From Saturnia japonica (Eukaryota > Arthropoda > Insecta > Lepidoptera > Saturniidae), in assembly GCA_033032175.1 (NCBI GenBank), contig CM065309.1, positions 3,038,001 to 3,102,000 of the forward strand: DNA of 64,000 nucleotides. The letters run 5' to 3'. Numbering within the stretch: the stretch's first letter is position 1; every line of letters starts with the position of its first letter. The position numbers were made by a program, and so were the translations under genes. Below are positions 11,928 through 23,033 of the stretch, one piece after another. Under the pieces are notes generated by a model that was not told where the DNA came from, did no database searches, and was given only the letters and a program-made list of their open reading frames with translations.

Positions 11928-11980
11928 GTCGGGCCCCGCAGTTTCGATAAAGCTTTAGCTGGTGGTATTGGATGATGAAG
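11928..11980 (+). other. Candidate non-coding exon (53 bp) between strong splice sites
   Basis: A pyrimidine-rich tract ending TTCTTCTTAACAG (11,915-11,927) resembles a good 3' splice site. The segment GATGATGAAG|GTAATT (11,971-11,986) resembles a 5' splice site. The 53 bp between begins GTCGGGCCCCGCAG and has stops in all three frames, so it could only be a non-coding or untranslated exon. Such site pairs also arise by chance. Confidence 0.2.
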
Positions 11981-12330
11981 GTAATTTTTTTATTAACTAC
12001 GATGGTGCAACCGTACTTAAATTAGAGTAAATGCCAAACAATAGCGACGACTGTCAAAAGATAAGTATCTATCAAGGGTCATCGTCACATCGGTTAATCA
12101 TCCTGCCACAGCACGGCGTAAGTCATTAAATATAAAATAGAGTCACTAAGACAATTGTTTTAACATGTCTATGATGCTCTCCATTCTGTCAGGTTCAAAT
12201 ACCTAACCACTATAGTGAGACATTTAGGATGTTTCGAGATGTTATTAAATCCTCTTACGTATGTTATCTCTTACTGCATGGTGCTCTATAATTTGAAATC
12301 CACCTAATCTATATATTAAAGTTACTATAA

Positions 12331-12365
12331 TGGTGGTGGTGGTGGTGGTGGTGGTGGTGGTGGTG
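12331..12365. repeat. (TGG)n microsatellite
   Basis: About eleven uninterrupted TGG units, followed by GAATTA. It lies in non-coding AT-rich DNA, so a coding role is not expected. Confidence 0.95.
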
Positions 12366-12500
12366 AATTAGCAGTATTATACTATATAAGGTATAGTTCG
12401 CCAGATTTGCTTGAAGCTTACACTGGAATAATCTAAAATCTCTTGAAAAATTTCCCATAACGTCAGCACGTGACAACTGGGAATACCTACTTTATAGTAT

Positions 12501-13195
12501 ACTAGCTGACCGCGCTGCTTCGTCTGCTTTATATAAGAGAGAGAGAGAGAGAGAAAAGGTTAGAGAGAGTAGGTCGTATGAACTGTATTATATGTACCAC
12601 CCGCCTCCCAAATTATTCTGCATAATAAAAATGCGCTCGCGATACTTTATCATTATTTTGCTACCGAGTTATTTTAAAACTGTCATATCTCCTAAGACAT
12701 TCATTTAAATCAATTACTGTAAAGAACCATCTTGTTCAAAATTAAATAACTGTGATTAATAACGTATTTATTTTGATAAGAAAACCATGTATAAAAACAC
12801 CTTCGCAAATAATTCATTATTTTAGAACAAATTTCATTAATATATAAAAGGTTATATTGAGTAAACTTTAAAAGATAGATATATACTGTCGCGGCCTTTT
12901 TTTAGAAATTTTTAATGGGAACAATTTTTCATAGATAGTTCTCGTGTTAACCATTCATGCAGCGCTCGCAGTGAAAGGGTCACTAAAGGAATAAATTTCC
13001 CCGTTTTTGCGACATTTTTCATTGATGCTCCGCTCTTATTTGTCGTAGCGTGTTTTTATATGGCCTATAGCCTTCCTCGATAAATGGGCTATCAAAAACT
13101 AAAACATGTTTTCCATTCGAATCAGTAGTTCCTGAGATTAGCGTGTTCATCCAAACAAACAAACTCTGAAGCTTTTTAATACATATTAGTATAGA
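12501..13195 (+). mobile_element. ACTAGCT-type short interspersed element, full length
   Basis: Starts ACTAGCTGACCGCGCTGC followed by TTCGTCTGC and carries a (GA)n run at about 12,535-12,555. It contains GCCTATAGCCTTCCTCGATA and, near the end, AAACAAACAAACTCTGAAGC, and finishes at ATTAGTATAGAT. These features define a very common lepidopteran non-coding repeat. The copy is about 695 bp with no coding capacity. Family assignment beyond that (Helitron-like or SINE-like) is uncertain. Confidence 0.8.
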
Positions 13196-14243
13196 TTTGG
13201 AAAACGATCTCGTTCAGTGTAGAGTTGGTGTTGTATGACGGTATCGCCCGATACTCGCACGATCCGATACTTATGTGCTCCTCTTTAATTAGCCCGTTCA
13301 TTAGTGGCTCACCACTTACAGCTCTTCGTGTTCTTGATACGATGATACTTACATATATATTTTATTTTAGGCGAGAATTATTCAAATGACTTATTTATCA
13401 ATTACATTTTGAAGTATTTTATTACTACTATCGTTTTGATTGTTAAGACTTATAAGTGACCCCTATATGGACGACCGACATATCGAATTTTTAAATTTAA
13501 TAATGTACCATTGCAAGTCTTAGCTATAGAAGAACCACCAATATTGCTACCATAAATCAGTAGAGTTCGCTGTGTTCCAAATTAGTTCTCAAAAATAGCC
13601 ACTTATTATTGACTGGTCCGGTCCTAGTTAGGAGTTACAGTTATTTAAGATATTAGTAATAAATATATATAGACTGCAGTGAAGCCACTTAAAATAGGTA
13701 AACTGTATGCCTGATTGCTCCTTGATACAATAAAAAATGTCGTATTGTACAATAATAATATTGATACAAGTATCTAATTCCAACCATCTGAGAAAATTGT
13801 ATTTTTAAATATGTATGTATGAATAACTTTATACTTATTTTAAGAACTGTACGATATGATTAAATGCCTCCAATAAAGTAGTTGTTAACTATTGCTATAT
13901 TTTGATTAAAAAAATTATGTGACAGCATATTCTCACCTCAAAATTTACACATGAACTTAATAATTGGACAATATAATTTATCCAAAGTTCAAGTTAAATT
14001 AAGCTCTACAATTGTAAAAAAATATGTATGTAGATATACCACGGTATAGACTTATGTGCCAATTAGAATTCGTCCAGACAATGAAATATGATCTACCAGT
14101 TTATATACTGTAGCATTAGATATCTAATGTTTAGTTTTTTTTTTTTTTACAAGAATGTTGATAAAATAAAATAAAGTTATGCTGTATGAATTAGCCCCAG
14201 ACGTTTATATATTCGGTGTAAGGGGTGTCAAATCACATCTTTA
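13196..14243. other. AT-rich DNA, no feature seen
   Basis: About 1 kb without a supported gene or repeat. One short GC-richer segment (13,240-13,340) has no recognisable identity. Confidence 0.5.
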
Positions 14244-14505
14244 AACTGAGACGCCCAAGCCAACCTCACCCGCATGTGGTTTACCCTAATTATTAACGAA
14301 CGAGGAAATGGCAATAGCGGGGTGGTATGCCACTACCATGCATGCGAGCATGTGGTGAAACTCGCTTTTTCGTGTCGCGTTTCGGGATCAGCCTGTACAA
14401 ATCCAGTTACATTAATGCAGGCCGATTACGATTTCTCGGTGGTCGCCGTTGTGTTACGATTATACTGTGATTACTAACAGGGATCGTACAGTCAATTTGT
14501 AATGT
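14244..14505 (+). repeat. Dispersed repeat family Y, copy 1
   Basis: Shares long blocks with 36,635-36,860: GACGCCCAAG, then CCAACCTCACC, AACGAGGAAATGGCAATAGC, CGTGTCGCGTTTCGGGATCA and the end segment CAGGGATCGTACAGTCAATT. The 67-codon plus frame here is not conserved in the other copy. No tRNA-like head or protein motif is visible. It is probably a SINE or the 3' part of a LINE. Confidence 0.7.
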
Positions 14506-14633
14506 TATTATAAAAAAGCATAGTTTTATTCCTATATTGTGTGGGGTAAAATTATTAAGCACATTAGATTTATTGTATACTATATAAACAGCATATAAAT
14601 AAGATTATATTATTTTTATACACAATAATATAT

Positions 14634-14945
14634 ACTAGCGGTCGCCCAATGATCGAAATTCGACCAGCGACTTTTTAATCATAGACTATTTTCTGTTTGA
14701 TATTTGCAGTATGAACCTAAACAATGAATATTATATCACTTGATGTCACTTTTCATTGAGTGACAATGTCAATATTTTGGGGGGTCTAGGTTCAATGGCA
14801 CTGGTCGGGTTAAGAATCGCGGTATTAGTTTATTTAATTTAATATATTAGTAACAGATATTATACATAAATTTTAGCATTCTGCACTCCTTCTTCATATA
14901 AACTTTAACCATGTCAAAGCTCACAGTCCGAAGTTTTCTTATCAC
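14634..14945 (+). mobile_element. Dispersed repeat family Z, copy 1
   Basis: Begins ACTAGCGGTCGCCCA and continues with ATCATAGACTATTTTCTGTT, TGTCACTTTTCATTGAGTGA, GGTTCAATGGCACTGG and ACTTTAACCATG. Copies at 34,905-35,294 (plus) and 42,100-42,443 (minus) share these blocks. This one appears to lack the CTTTTGCTTCACGTATTAAT terminus present in the other two. It has no coding capacity. Confidence 0.8.
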
Positions 14946-15304
14946 ATATAAATATAATGATAATACTATACCGTGACATTAGGAAAATTTAAAGTAAAAA
15001 ATAACTAATAAAATTTAAGATGTACATATGAATGACATGGAAAACCACTTTGTCCCAGTATAGAGTCGCGCCGGTTATGCAAGAACTTCAAATAAATATC
15101 ATTAGCTGTTGTTTCACATTTGGGCGAGAAAGAAATCGGACCGTAACCGCGCTTAGTTCTAATTAGATTACTATCTACACAATATATCGCTTCCCTTCCG
15201 TGGTAATTGGGAAGGCAATGAAAATTTCACGCTACGGTGTTGTTTGGCCTCGATATCATAAAGTTACAGTATGGTAACATAAAATTATATCATTAATAGT
15301 ACAT
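14946..15304. other. Mixed non-coding DNA, no clear feature
   Basis: The first part is AT-rich. From about 15,060 to 15,250 composition is more balanced (for example GAGTCGCGCCGGTTATGC), without a repeat or frame I can name. Confidence 0.4.
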
Positions 15305-15430
15305 TATGGTACAAGTGTGTAATGTTGGTGCTTACCGCTGAGGCGCCATTGAGACCCGAGCCGTTAGGTGAGGCCGTGAGGGTCTTAAGAGAGCCGAGGA
15401 CGGTAATCACCAATACACACGTGTATCATA
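15305..15430. repeat. 126-bp hairpin with near-perfect 30-bp arms
   Basis: The left arm (15,305-15,337) reads TATGGTACAAGTGTGTA, then a 3-base bulge, then TTGGTGCTTACCG. The reverse complement of the right arm (15,401-15,430) reads TATGATACACGTGTGTA then TTGGTGATTACCG. That is 27 of 30 aligned bases identical. The 60-bp interior is GC-rich and partly self-complementary (GAGACCC against a reverse-complemented AAGACCC). It could be a small foldback element (MITE) or a hairpin RNA precursor. No target-site duplication is obvious. Confidence 0.75.
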
Positions 15431-16037
15431 CGACGTTTTTCAACATACTTGTTAAGAACATAATAATAAAAAATAATTTTATTTAGTACATAAAAAGTTT
15501 ATTTAGAGAAACAATTAGTAAATGTAAAGTTAGTAAAATTATGTAATTTGAAGCTTTTATGCGCTTATGTCATTGCTCGAATGAATATAATAGATTTCAA
15601 TGATACTCTCTAACTCACTTGTGAATAATAGCAATGAAAAAGTCACAGTTTGATTACAGGTGTCATTATGTGCCTAATTGCGGTGATATTAGAGCCACTT
15701 TATGAGCAAGTGTGTTGAAAAACATATTATATAACAAATTGTTTTCTTTTTTATTAGATATTTGAATAAATCGTTTTATTATTAACATATTTGCTCCCAT
15801 AGTCTCGTCGGTTGTTTAATTCGAAAATTAACAGTTGTTTTCTTATTTATTGTTGATGAGAGTTACCTCTTTTTTAGCTTATGTTTTATACTGATACTGT
15901 TATTTTCCGTATATAAGCATTTTAAAAAACTTATTAATAAAAATTCAGACGTCTTAAGCAAGTTGAAACTAAAAAAATATATAATAAAAATGCTCTGTAG
16001 TATAGTTTTTAGATGTATCCTTTTGGAGTTAAAAATC
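15431..16037. other. AT-rich DNA, no feature seen
   Basis: No supported feature. The 71-codon minus frame ending here is isoleucine/lysine/tyrosine-rich and includes the translated AT repeat, so it is not a gene. Confidence 0.55.
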
Positions 16038-16038
16038 A

Positions 16039-16062
<24 letters not shown>
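16038..16062. repeat. (AT)n microsatellite
   Basis: About twelve AT units in a row. Confidence 0.95.
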
Positions 16063-16069
<7 letters not shown>

Positions 16070-16359
16070 TACGTACACTACGCGCTAGAATTTTAGTTCA
16101 ACGTAACTAGTACCGCAAATTTTAAGTTGTAAGTGGAGATTCCATTTTATTATTATTATTACAGCAAAGGATTTTGTAATATAGTTCAAAATTCAACGGT
16201 ACTCGTGAAATTCCGAAACTGCATGGTATTCAAATAATATAGACGTATTATTTATTAATACAAACTATTTTTTATACTTACAAAATATGACGATTATTAT
16301 TATTAGTATGTTTTTTATATATCAATAATAAATAAGTTATCATACTGTTTATCACGACA

Positions 16360-16515
16360 TGGTGCAGAGACGCAGTATCGCGGATGAGTCCGAGTGGCGA
16401 CGGCGACCGCGGCCGGACCGACCCGATCGAAGGTATTTTATTGACGGAAGCCGATAGGTACTCATTAACGAAGCTACTGGACGCAGAGCTCCCGCGCCCG
16501 CCTGCATATATAGCC
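16360..16515. other. CpG-rich islet containing a candidate 65-bp exon
   Basis: The islet is strongly CpG-rich (GGCGACGGCGACCGCGGCCG) inside very AT-rich DNA. Positions 16,368-16,432 lie between a CAG acceptor-like site and a GAAG|GTATTT donor-like site on the plus strand. Two of three frames are open across that segment; one reads SRMSPSGDGDRGRTDPIE. Open frames are expected in GC-rich DNA, so this is weak support. Alternatives are a conserved regulatory element or a cryptic promoter. Confidence 0.3.
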
Positions 16516-17099
16516 TACCTATCTTGTACTGTTCTACACACACTCTTGTACTATTGTAGACACAGGCTGATTACAAACAAAAAGTTCAAAATACTTTTTT
16601 CTGTGGTACTGATGTAAAATGATCTTATGTAATCACAATCGCTTTAATACCGCCGCCATTACCACATAAAAAAAATTAATAGATTCAATAGACTGCAAAG
16701 CGAATATACAATAAATAACGTATTTAAGTACTTATTTAAACCAGAGGAATAGTTTCTCGATGTAGATTAATTTTAAACAGCATATTTAAAAAATCCACGT
16801 ACGTTTAAATAAAATTTTATTTTAATTCTTGATTTAAATTACTGTTTTTTTATGGTGGTTTTGTTCTGATTAACCGGATTCAACATATTGATGAATATAC
16901 CAGTATTAGAGTTGAATTATTACTTTTCGAATAATATTTGAGGTGATTTTGGAACGTACTAGTTATTTTCTTCAATATTTTTTTATCATTTCTTTAAATA
17001 TAACGCTCATGCTTAGATGTCAAAAGATTTGTAATAGGAATAAGTTATTTATTATTAAAATTGCTACTTTATTATATTGTATAACAAGGTTTTTTTATT
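16516..17099. other. AT-rich DNA, no feature seen
   Basis: No supported feature in this interval. Confidence 0.55.
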
Positions 17100-17350
17100 A
17101 ACACGCTGTATGTGTAAACCCGCTGCATACGCATCGGATTGAGTTAAATGCCTCCTTATCTCGGCCCCTAATGGCTCCGGGTACATGTCAATTCATCACT
17201 TACATCTCACACGCTCACTTTTCTAAATCAGCCTTTTTTCGACTACCCACCTTTTTGTTCGGCGCAGCAACAGACATCGGTCACGACTCAATTGAAATAT
17301 CTGTTGATAACACTGTGACAGTAAGGGTGCAATCACATTGACGGGAGTGG
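17100..17350. other. Complex non-coding block
   Basis: Balanced composition with several CpGs (for example TATCTCGGCCCCTAATGGCT and TGTTCGGCGCAGCAACAG) between AT-rich flanks. No frame or repeat is recognised. It is a possible conserved non-coding element. Confidence 0.3.
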
Positions 17351-17577
17351 CGTTTTAGAACGGTATATACTGTTTCAACTGTACTTAAAATATTATTCAA
17401 CCAATATCATTTTTAATATTTTAGTAGTTAGTCAAGTTTGTTAAAGACTATAGATAAGTATTTTCTATTACCTTTACATTTAGTTATAATATCAATATTA
17501 GTATAGTATAACTGAATAATATACCTAGTTCTATTTGCTATAATTATATGTGTATAAAGTATTTTTTTAAAAAAACA

Positions 17578-17840
17578 AAGCAGTCATGAGGACTGCCGAC
17601 AGAAGTGAAAACTTAAAACTATAAAAAAAAATTTCTAAAATTCAAATGATAGAATTAATAATAATAGAAGTAACTATTATTAATATTAATAATAGAACAA
17701 AAAAAAATACAAATATAATTTGAAATACTAACTTTGTAAAATATAACTGTATATCATAAGAAAATATTTCTTGATAACGTTAACACGTCACGTGACCATT
17801 TCCTATAGAAGTTTTCACTTAAAAAAACACAAATAATTCT
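17578..17840. repeat. Possible DNA-element relic with inverted AAGTGAAAACTT
   Basis: GCAGTCATGAGGACTGCCGA at the left is followed by AGAAGTGAAAACTTAAA. Near the right end AGAAGTTTTCACTTAAA gives the inverted 12-mer, about 200 bp apart. The left motif resembles a recurrent lepidopteran repeat end (family recollection, not verified). The interior is AT-rich and non-coding. Confidence 0.35.
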
Positions 17841-18112
17841 AAAATATAAAATTACATGTTCTATTTGAACGGGCAAACTTAAACCATAGGACAGAAAAAA
17901 AGCGTGTTATTTTTTTTTAAATATCAATACATATCGAAGAAAAACTGGTTCTAAATTCATAAGGTCAGACTCCAAAGTAACACCATCATACCATTCTCTA
18001 TCGGAAATTGATGCTATTTTGCCCCATCTGAAACTTGTAGTTGTTAACACACAAATAAATTTAAAAAATACTAGTAGTAAAGGCGTTTTCCCATAAAAAG
18101 GTATGGCTTAAA

Positions 18113-18356
18113 TCACTAAACTAGCCCACTCCGTGTTGGCGATTTCAAATCGAAATCAAGAGTTCTATTTTCCTTCACATAAGACATTTATCAAGTGATA
18201 AGGTTTTCTCGCAATGTTTTCCTTCACTGTCAACCAGCCAGCTAATTTGACTGAGTAAATGTACCCGAATGTCCAAAAAGTTGTTGATATATGCCAGAGT
18301 TCCAACCCGCGGACATTGAATCGATATTTCACTGATCTAAACCACTCGACGACCAC
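18113..18356 (-). mobile_element. tRNA-derived SINE, nearly full length
   Basis: On the minus strand the tRNA-like head reads GTCGTCGAGTGGTTTAGATC (A-box region) and then CCGCGGGTTGGAACTC (B-box region). The body contains TTGACAGTGAAGGAAAACAT and CTTATGTGAAGGAAAATAG. The end is ATTTGAAATCGCCAACACGG. This is the layout of a well-known lepidopteran SINE. The head is mutated but legible, and the copy is about 245 bp. The 63-codon frame on the same strand is not a gene. Confidence 0.85.
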
Positions 18357-19960
18357 GATATTTTATAGTGCTAATGATGCATTTCAATTAGCCCTTAAAA
18401 TAGCAGGATTATAATTATATTTTAGGGTGATTAGGGAAACAAATAACCACTTCAAATCAGGTGAATTATAAACCAGTTTGTGACAGGACACTTAGAATTG
18501 AAGTAGTTGTCGCAAAAATCGATTCCGGTTCTCTTATCACAAAGTCCACACTCTCCAGTGTTTAGTCTGATTTTTATGTCACTGGAAGTATTAACGTGTA
18601 AATTATTACGTGTTTAAGAAAACGAACGATGTTGTAAAATTATCATGAGACGTTTACCGAGATTTTATGTTGTCATAAAACTTGAATGAAAAAAATAAAT
18701 AAACAAAAACTATATGAAATTTACATAAATTTTATTTGTTTGAGAAACAAGTGGCCTGTATTTATTCTCAGGACGTATCACACGGTCACACTACCATCAT
18801 CGTTTTTTAGTTCCTAGCGGTACCTAATCGAATTATAGAACCTTGTATTTTTTCATTGATTAATTAAAAAATATATCATAAGGATGATAGTATAAAAAAT
18901 ATGTCAATTGTATGTATGTACAACAATTTATTTTCAGCGATTCTTTAATAGCATGGGAACAATTAAAACGTTAACAAATTTCAAATAAGCATTAGAATCG
19001 TATTCTTATGAGATTTTCTTTTTTTTTCTGAAATATTTACGCAATTTCTTTTATAATTCTTTAAGTATTTCAGCAATTGTATTTCACATAAATATCAGTA
19101 GTTGTAAAAATAGATATAGAATCCGTGTAAAAGGTATATTATTTTCTATATGAGAAATTATTAGAAGCTATATGAGCTTACTTTTCTTATCTAGAAAGAG
19201 ATTAATGTTTGAGGACAAGCTTTCTCAATTTTTACTTTCATATAATTACGAATATTCTGTTTTTATTCATTAATTAACGCAAACATAATGGTTATAAGTT
19301 TTAAAATATAGAACTAAATATTTTTTAATCAATTAAAATACGTCTTGGACGAACCAGATATATTTATATGCACTTATATACAGGGCGTTTTAACTAATAG
19401 CACTGGTCTCAGTTAAAAGATAGGATTTTTTTGAGGTCGGTTATAAATAACTGTAGACTGCAGTGAAAACTTAACATCAGGTGGATTTTATGTCTGTTTT
19501 TTACTTCATAATAAAAAAAAAATCTTTAAACTTCTCTTAATAGAAAAAAAAACCTAAAAATGTGGCGTTTAAGTAACGGATGAGCAGAAGCCCCTAAGTC
19601 CGGTAAGTGGATGCCGACAAAGGTATTAATAAGTTTATGGGTATTATAAATCACTACACTACAGTTATCGGCATTTCAGATTAAGACGTCTTCTATGAGA
19701 TTCGGTGAGACGAGGGAGGCTCAGTTAGAACTAGCTAAGATTCCAAATTAATACAAATTCGAAATACACTTTCGAAATAAACAAACGTCTGCAAATAGTT
19801 TAAACATTTCTAATAAGAACTATTTAATAACAAAAGTTATGATTTTTTAAATTCTTTACCGATTGTAACGTTTGGCCAAAATCTCATCTGATCTTAAGTG
19901 ACGACAAATTAGCTCTCAAGCTCAAAAAGATTTTTTTTTTAATCTGGGTTTCTCTAGATC
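18357..19960. other. AT-rich DNA, no feature seen
   Basis: About 1.6 kb of AT-rich DNA without a supported gene or repeat. Confidence 0.5.
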
Positions 19961-20226
19961 ATAGGTTCCCAAAGTAGTGCACATAGATCCCTGGGGGTCG
20001 ATTTCGAACTTCAAGGGGTCCACGTTAGCGAAAATAAAATTTAGGGGGTCCGCGTGTTGTAAATGTGGGTCCGACAAGGCTTTTTTGGTTTTTCACTTAG
20101 TAAAATCTACTAAAGCCGAGAACGATTTCACGAGTCAAAAACACATTTTAATTTGATGATTTTCTAAAAAAAAAATATTCAAAAGATAGGGGGTCTCCGC
20201 ATACAGTAAAAATTGGTAAGGGATTT
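19961..20226 (+). mobile_element. hAT-like MITE relic
   Basis: The left end ATAGGTTCCCAAAGTAGTGC followed by CCCTGGGGGTCG, and the repeated AGGGGGTC / GGGGTCC phrases at 20,018, 20,045 and 20,189, match the usual pattern of hAT-type MITEs whose ends read GGTTCCCAAA / TTTGGGAACC. The right end ATTGGTAAGGGAT is a decayed version of that terminus. No transposase is present. Confidence 0.5.
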
Positions 20227-20814
20227 CAAACAAACAATATTTTGAGCTTGATAATATTAATATAGATTTAACGATTATCAAGTCAAATTAAAAATCAAAA
20301 CTTTTTAAGGTTGTCAAATAATAGTTTTGATACCTTCTGAAACAGACCTAACAAGCATGTAATACATCCCGTTCAACGAAAATGAATTAATAATGGTTTG
20401 GCAATTTGGCTTCGCAAGCACCATACATACGGTGGAAATGTTTTTCGGAATGAATCAATCGAACCGTCAGCGTCATATCGGTGTACCTAAACCTGGTTAA
20501 ATAGGTGCTTTCACTGTAATGTGTGCAGATCCTCAACGACAACGATGACTGTGATTTGTACCACGACGGTCGCAAATGCTCTCTGACTGTTATATACAAG
20601 AAGTACTCAACCAAAGTCATGTAGTACTGAATTTAAGTTAGAATAAAATTCCCGCGAGCGAAGTTGTAACCTAAATAAAAAATAAATATTACTAATTTCT
20701 TTTAGGATTTATAAAAATCTCATTGAAATTAATTCATGTACACACCTATTAGATATAGAATGCGGCCGTTTCGAAGCACTGCCTACTAATTAGCCATCGA
20801 ACAAAATTATTATT
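20227..20814. other. AT-rich to mixed DNA, no clear feature
   Basis: A 77-codon minus frame (20,387-20,620) lies in a slightly more complex stretch but shows no recognisable domain. Confidence 0.45.
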
Positions 20815-21160
20815 TAGTGAGTCCGGGTTACTCCGCGCTCCGGAGTGGCGCAGGCGCAGGCGCGGGCGTGCCCAGGGAATACACGCTAAATGACCATGAG
20901 CGCATCACTGTCCGATCGATACGTGTAATCGTTACTTATAAATCCAGTTTGTTATGGGTCTACTAACTCACCGCGAGTGGTTTTACTCGCCATTTAAATA
21001 TATTAAAAATTTATTCATATAAATAATAGAAATTTTATAATTGATCGGTGGCAGCGTGTACGGATACCGCGACACCCCGACACCGCGACACCGTGTCTAT
21101 CGATGTGAATACAAATCCCTGCAATAAGCGTGAGCTATCGGTGAAGAAAAACATCGTAGT
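20815..21160. other. CpG-rich islet and CGACACC tandem
   Basis: At 20,821-20,880 the sequence is highly CpG-rich, with GTGGCGCAGGCGCAGGCGCG and a CTCCGCGCTCCGGAG inverted stretch. At 21,066-21,092 a CCGCGACAC-like unit occurs about three times in tandem. Neither has a convincing open frame. They could be regulatory or small unstable repeats. Confidence 0.4.
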
Positions 21161-21461
21161 GAAACCGTAGCATGGTGTCAGGGCGTTTCATACTGTCCGC
21201 CTTGCTAGCAATCACCTACAAGTTGAAAATCCGTCACCAAGTACCTATAAAATAAGTATGTTCCGGCAACTGCACTCGAGGAATAGTCTTCCACTAGGTT
21301 TAACTTGATACACATCGGGCCACATCGTAATTAAACCTACTACGAATAAAAGAAATAATCAAAAAAGATTATTTCATGTATTATTATTAGTTACTTTATT
21401 ACTTTTTTTCCTTTAACAATGAACTTCTAAATCAGAATTCATTCTTGTTAGAAACAAAATC

Positions 21462-21956
21462 CTATAGTTTTTCCAATACACTGACTATTTCGATTAATGA
21501 AGCGTTAGAGAGGTTTAAAATAAACAATATACAGATCTCAAAATAAATAATTCCTGACTCATACAATGAAGAGTTTGTATTATAACGAGTAAAAATATTC
21601 TTCAAGATTATCTTTAAGATAGCTTCCGTACTCTTGAAAAACCACAGTCTCAGTGACAGACAGACATACATAGATAAAAATATTACTGAGTAAACATACA
21701 GATGCGTCATTTTATAAAATACATTGATAAAATCAGCCGGTAGACCGCCGGCGGCTACCGGGCGTCCGAGCAAGCGACGATTACCTTCCAATCTTCTTAT
21801 TTCCCTGCGAGCCGATGCGAGATTATCGATAAAATAATTAAATGGTTCCTCGCAAAATCGATTCCCGAGTGTTGTTATCGAAACTCGATATTGTTGTTTT
21901 TTTAATCGTACAAAAATAGTCGACACCGCTCTCGTAATCTTGGAATCTGGTATCAA
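21462..21956 (-). other. Unassigned 164-codon open frame
   Basis: The longest ATG-initiated frame in the window. Its first 75 residues are mixed in composition (for example SARREIRRLEGNRRLLGRPV). The rest is rich in I, F, L, N and Y, as expected from AT-rich non-coding DNA, and has a hydrophobic stretch near residues 88-105. I recognise no domain. On the minus strand GATTGGAAG|GTAATC (inside the frame) resembles a splice donor, so the first part might be an exon. It may equally be chance. Confidence 0.2.
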
Positions 21957-22360
21957 ATTATTTCGTTTTGAATTCTTACCAACATTACATATATTTTAAT
22001 TAATAAGGGCATCGTGACAGATGTTAAGATCGAGATGCTGTTCACGATTAAGGAAGTTAAAAAGTGAAAGTTAGAAGGATTGACCACTAACAGGAGACAA
22101 ATTAACTTTATAAAAGAAGGCTCAACAGTAAATACTAAAAGTAAGCCCTTCTCAATCCTAGGGTTTAAACCTGATTGGACTATTTTGGTGGACATATATG
22201 AAAAACATTATAAAATCTCAGAGGATGTGGGTGTTTCGTCATCCAGACCGGTATAGTACTTGTAGAGCTTACTGTATCGTGAGAAACTGATATACCTAAA
22301 GAGTACGCAATAAAAATGAAAACTATGTAATGAACTAACCAAAAACGGTTATTCGGTTAA
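21957..22360. other. AT-rich DNA, no feature seen
   Basis: No supported feature. An 80-codon minus frame (21,953-22,195) lacks any motif. Confidence 0.45.
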
Positions 22361-22549
22361 CTTGTATGCGGTGGAAGTGTGAGCGATAGGTATTCCAGCG
22401 AAATCTCTATACAATTTGTTAAAGACCTCGGCCTGTCGAGAACTGCAGTAAGTTCTATTATAGAACGGATATCTAAAGCAGCATTAACCGGCTCTTATCA
22501 AATCTGGCATGGCAGGGAGAGTATCGCGGGCAGCCAAGGTGAGTGCTGA
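22361..22549 (+). pseudogene. Transposase-like helix-turn-helix relic (Tc1/mariner-like?)
   Basis: A 62-codon frame without a start codon lies between two stops. It contains EISIQFVKDLGLSRTAVSSI and then LTGSYQIWHGRES. The order LSRT.V..II.R followed by TGS and a GR..S phrase resembles the paired-like helix-turn-helix DNA-binding domain of Tc1/mariner-type transposases (family knowledge). No catalytic DDE region is found nearby, so this would be a fragment. GCCAAG|GTGAGT at its end also resembles a splice donor, so an exon of a host gene is an alternative. Confidence 0.4.
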
Positions 22550-22559
22550 TGTGCATTAT

Positions 22560-22805
22560 AAGGGCCCCTTTAACCTAGACCTGGGTTGCAAGTCCCGGAG
22601 GCTGCTCGTGTTCTCTCTGTCTGACACTCTATGGACCCGGCACTCGTACTGTGAATACATGGAATGCTAAGATGTTTGTCTCTCACCTGAAAACTGGCAT
22701 ACAGTTCATTTGATATTAAATAACCATTATACATCATGCCCGTTTTCCACCAGAGTTGCGGCGCTACGCAGTCAGCTGGAGATGGATTATTGCTACGGAG
22801 CACTA
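22560..22805. other. Complex block, unassigned
   Basis: Composition is balanced and both strands carry moderately long open frames (77 codons on minus at 22,570-22,803). Nothing is recognised. It may be part of the same decayed element as the helix-turn-helix relic just upstream. Confidence 0.3.
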
Positions 22806-23033
22806 ACCAAGATGGTTGACATTTTTCGTGAGAGTGAGAGTTGTTAACGATACCGGACTCACCAAAACACTACTGGCCAAAGTGAAAACCATCGACCATG
22901 GCGTCGTTCGATGTGACGACGAATCCCTAAAATGAGTCTGAGCTGAATATTTTCTAATACGTACCTGGCTAACTAACACCCTAAAGTTTTTTATAAAAAA
23001 AAAAAAACTTTTTACGTTTCATAGTCTGTTTAG

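Noticed and set aside
12331..12365. (TGG)n as a poly-Trp or poly-Gly coding repeat
   Set aside because: No open frame extends into unique flanking sequence.
18165..18356. 63-codon minus frame
   Set aside because: It lies entirely inside a tRNA-derived SINE.
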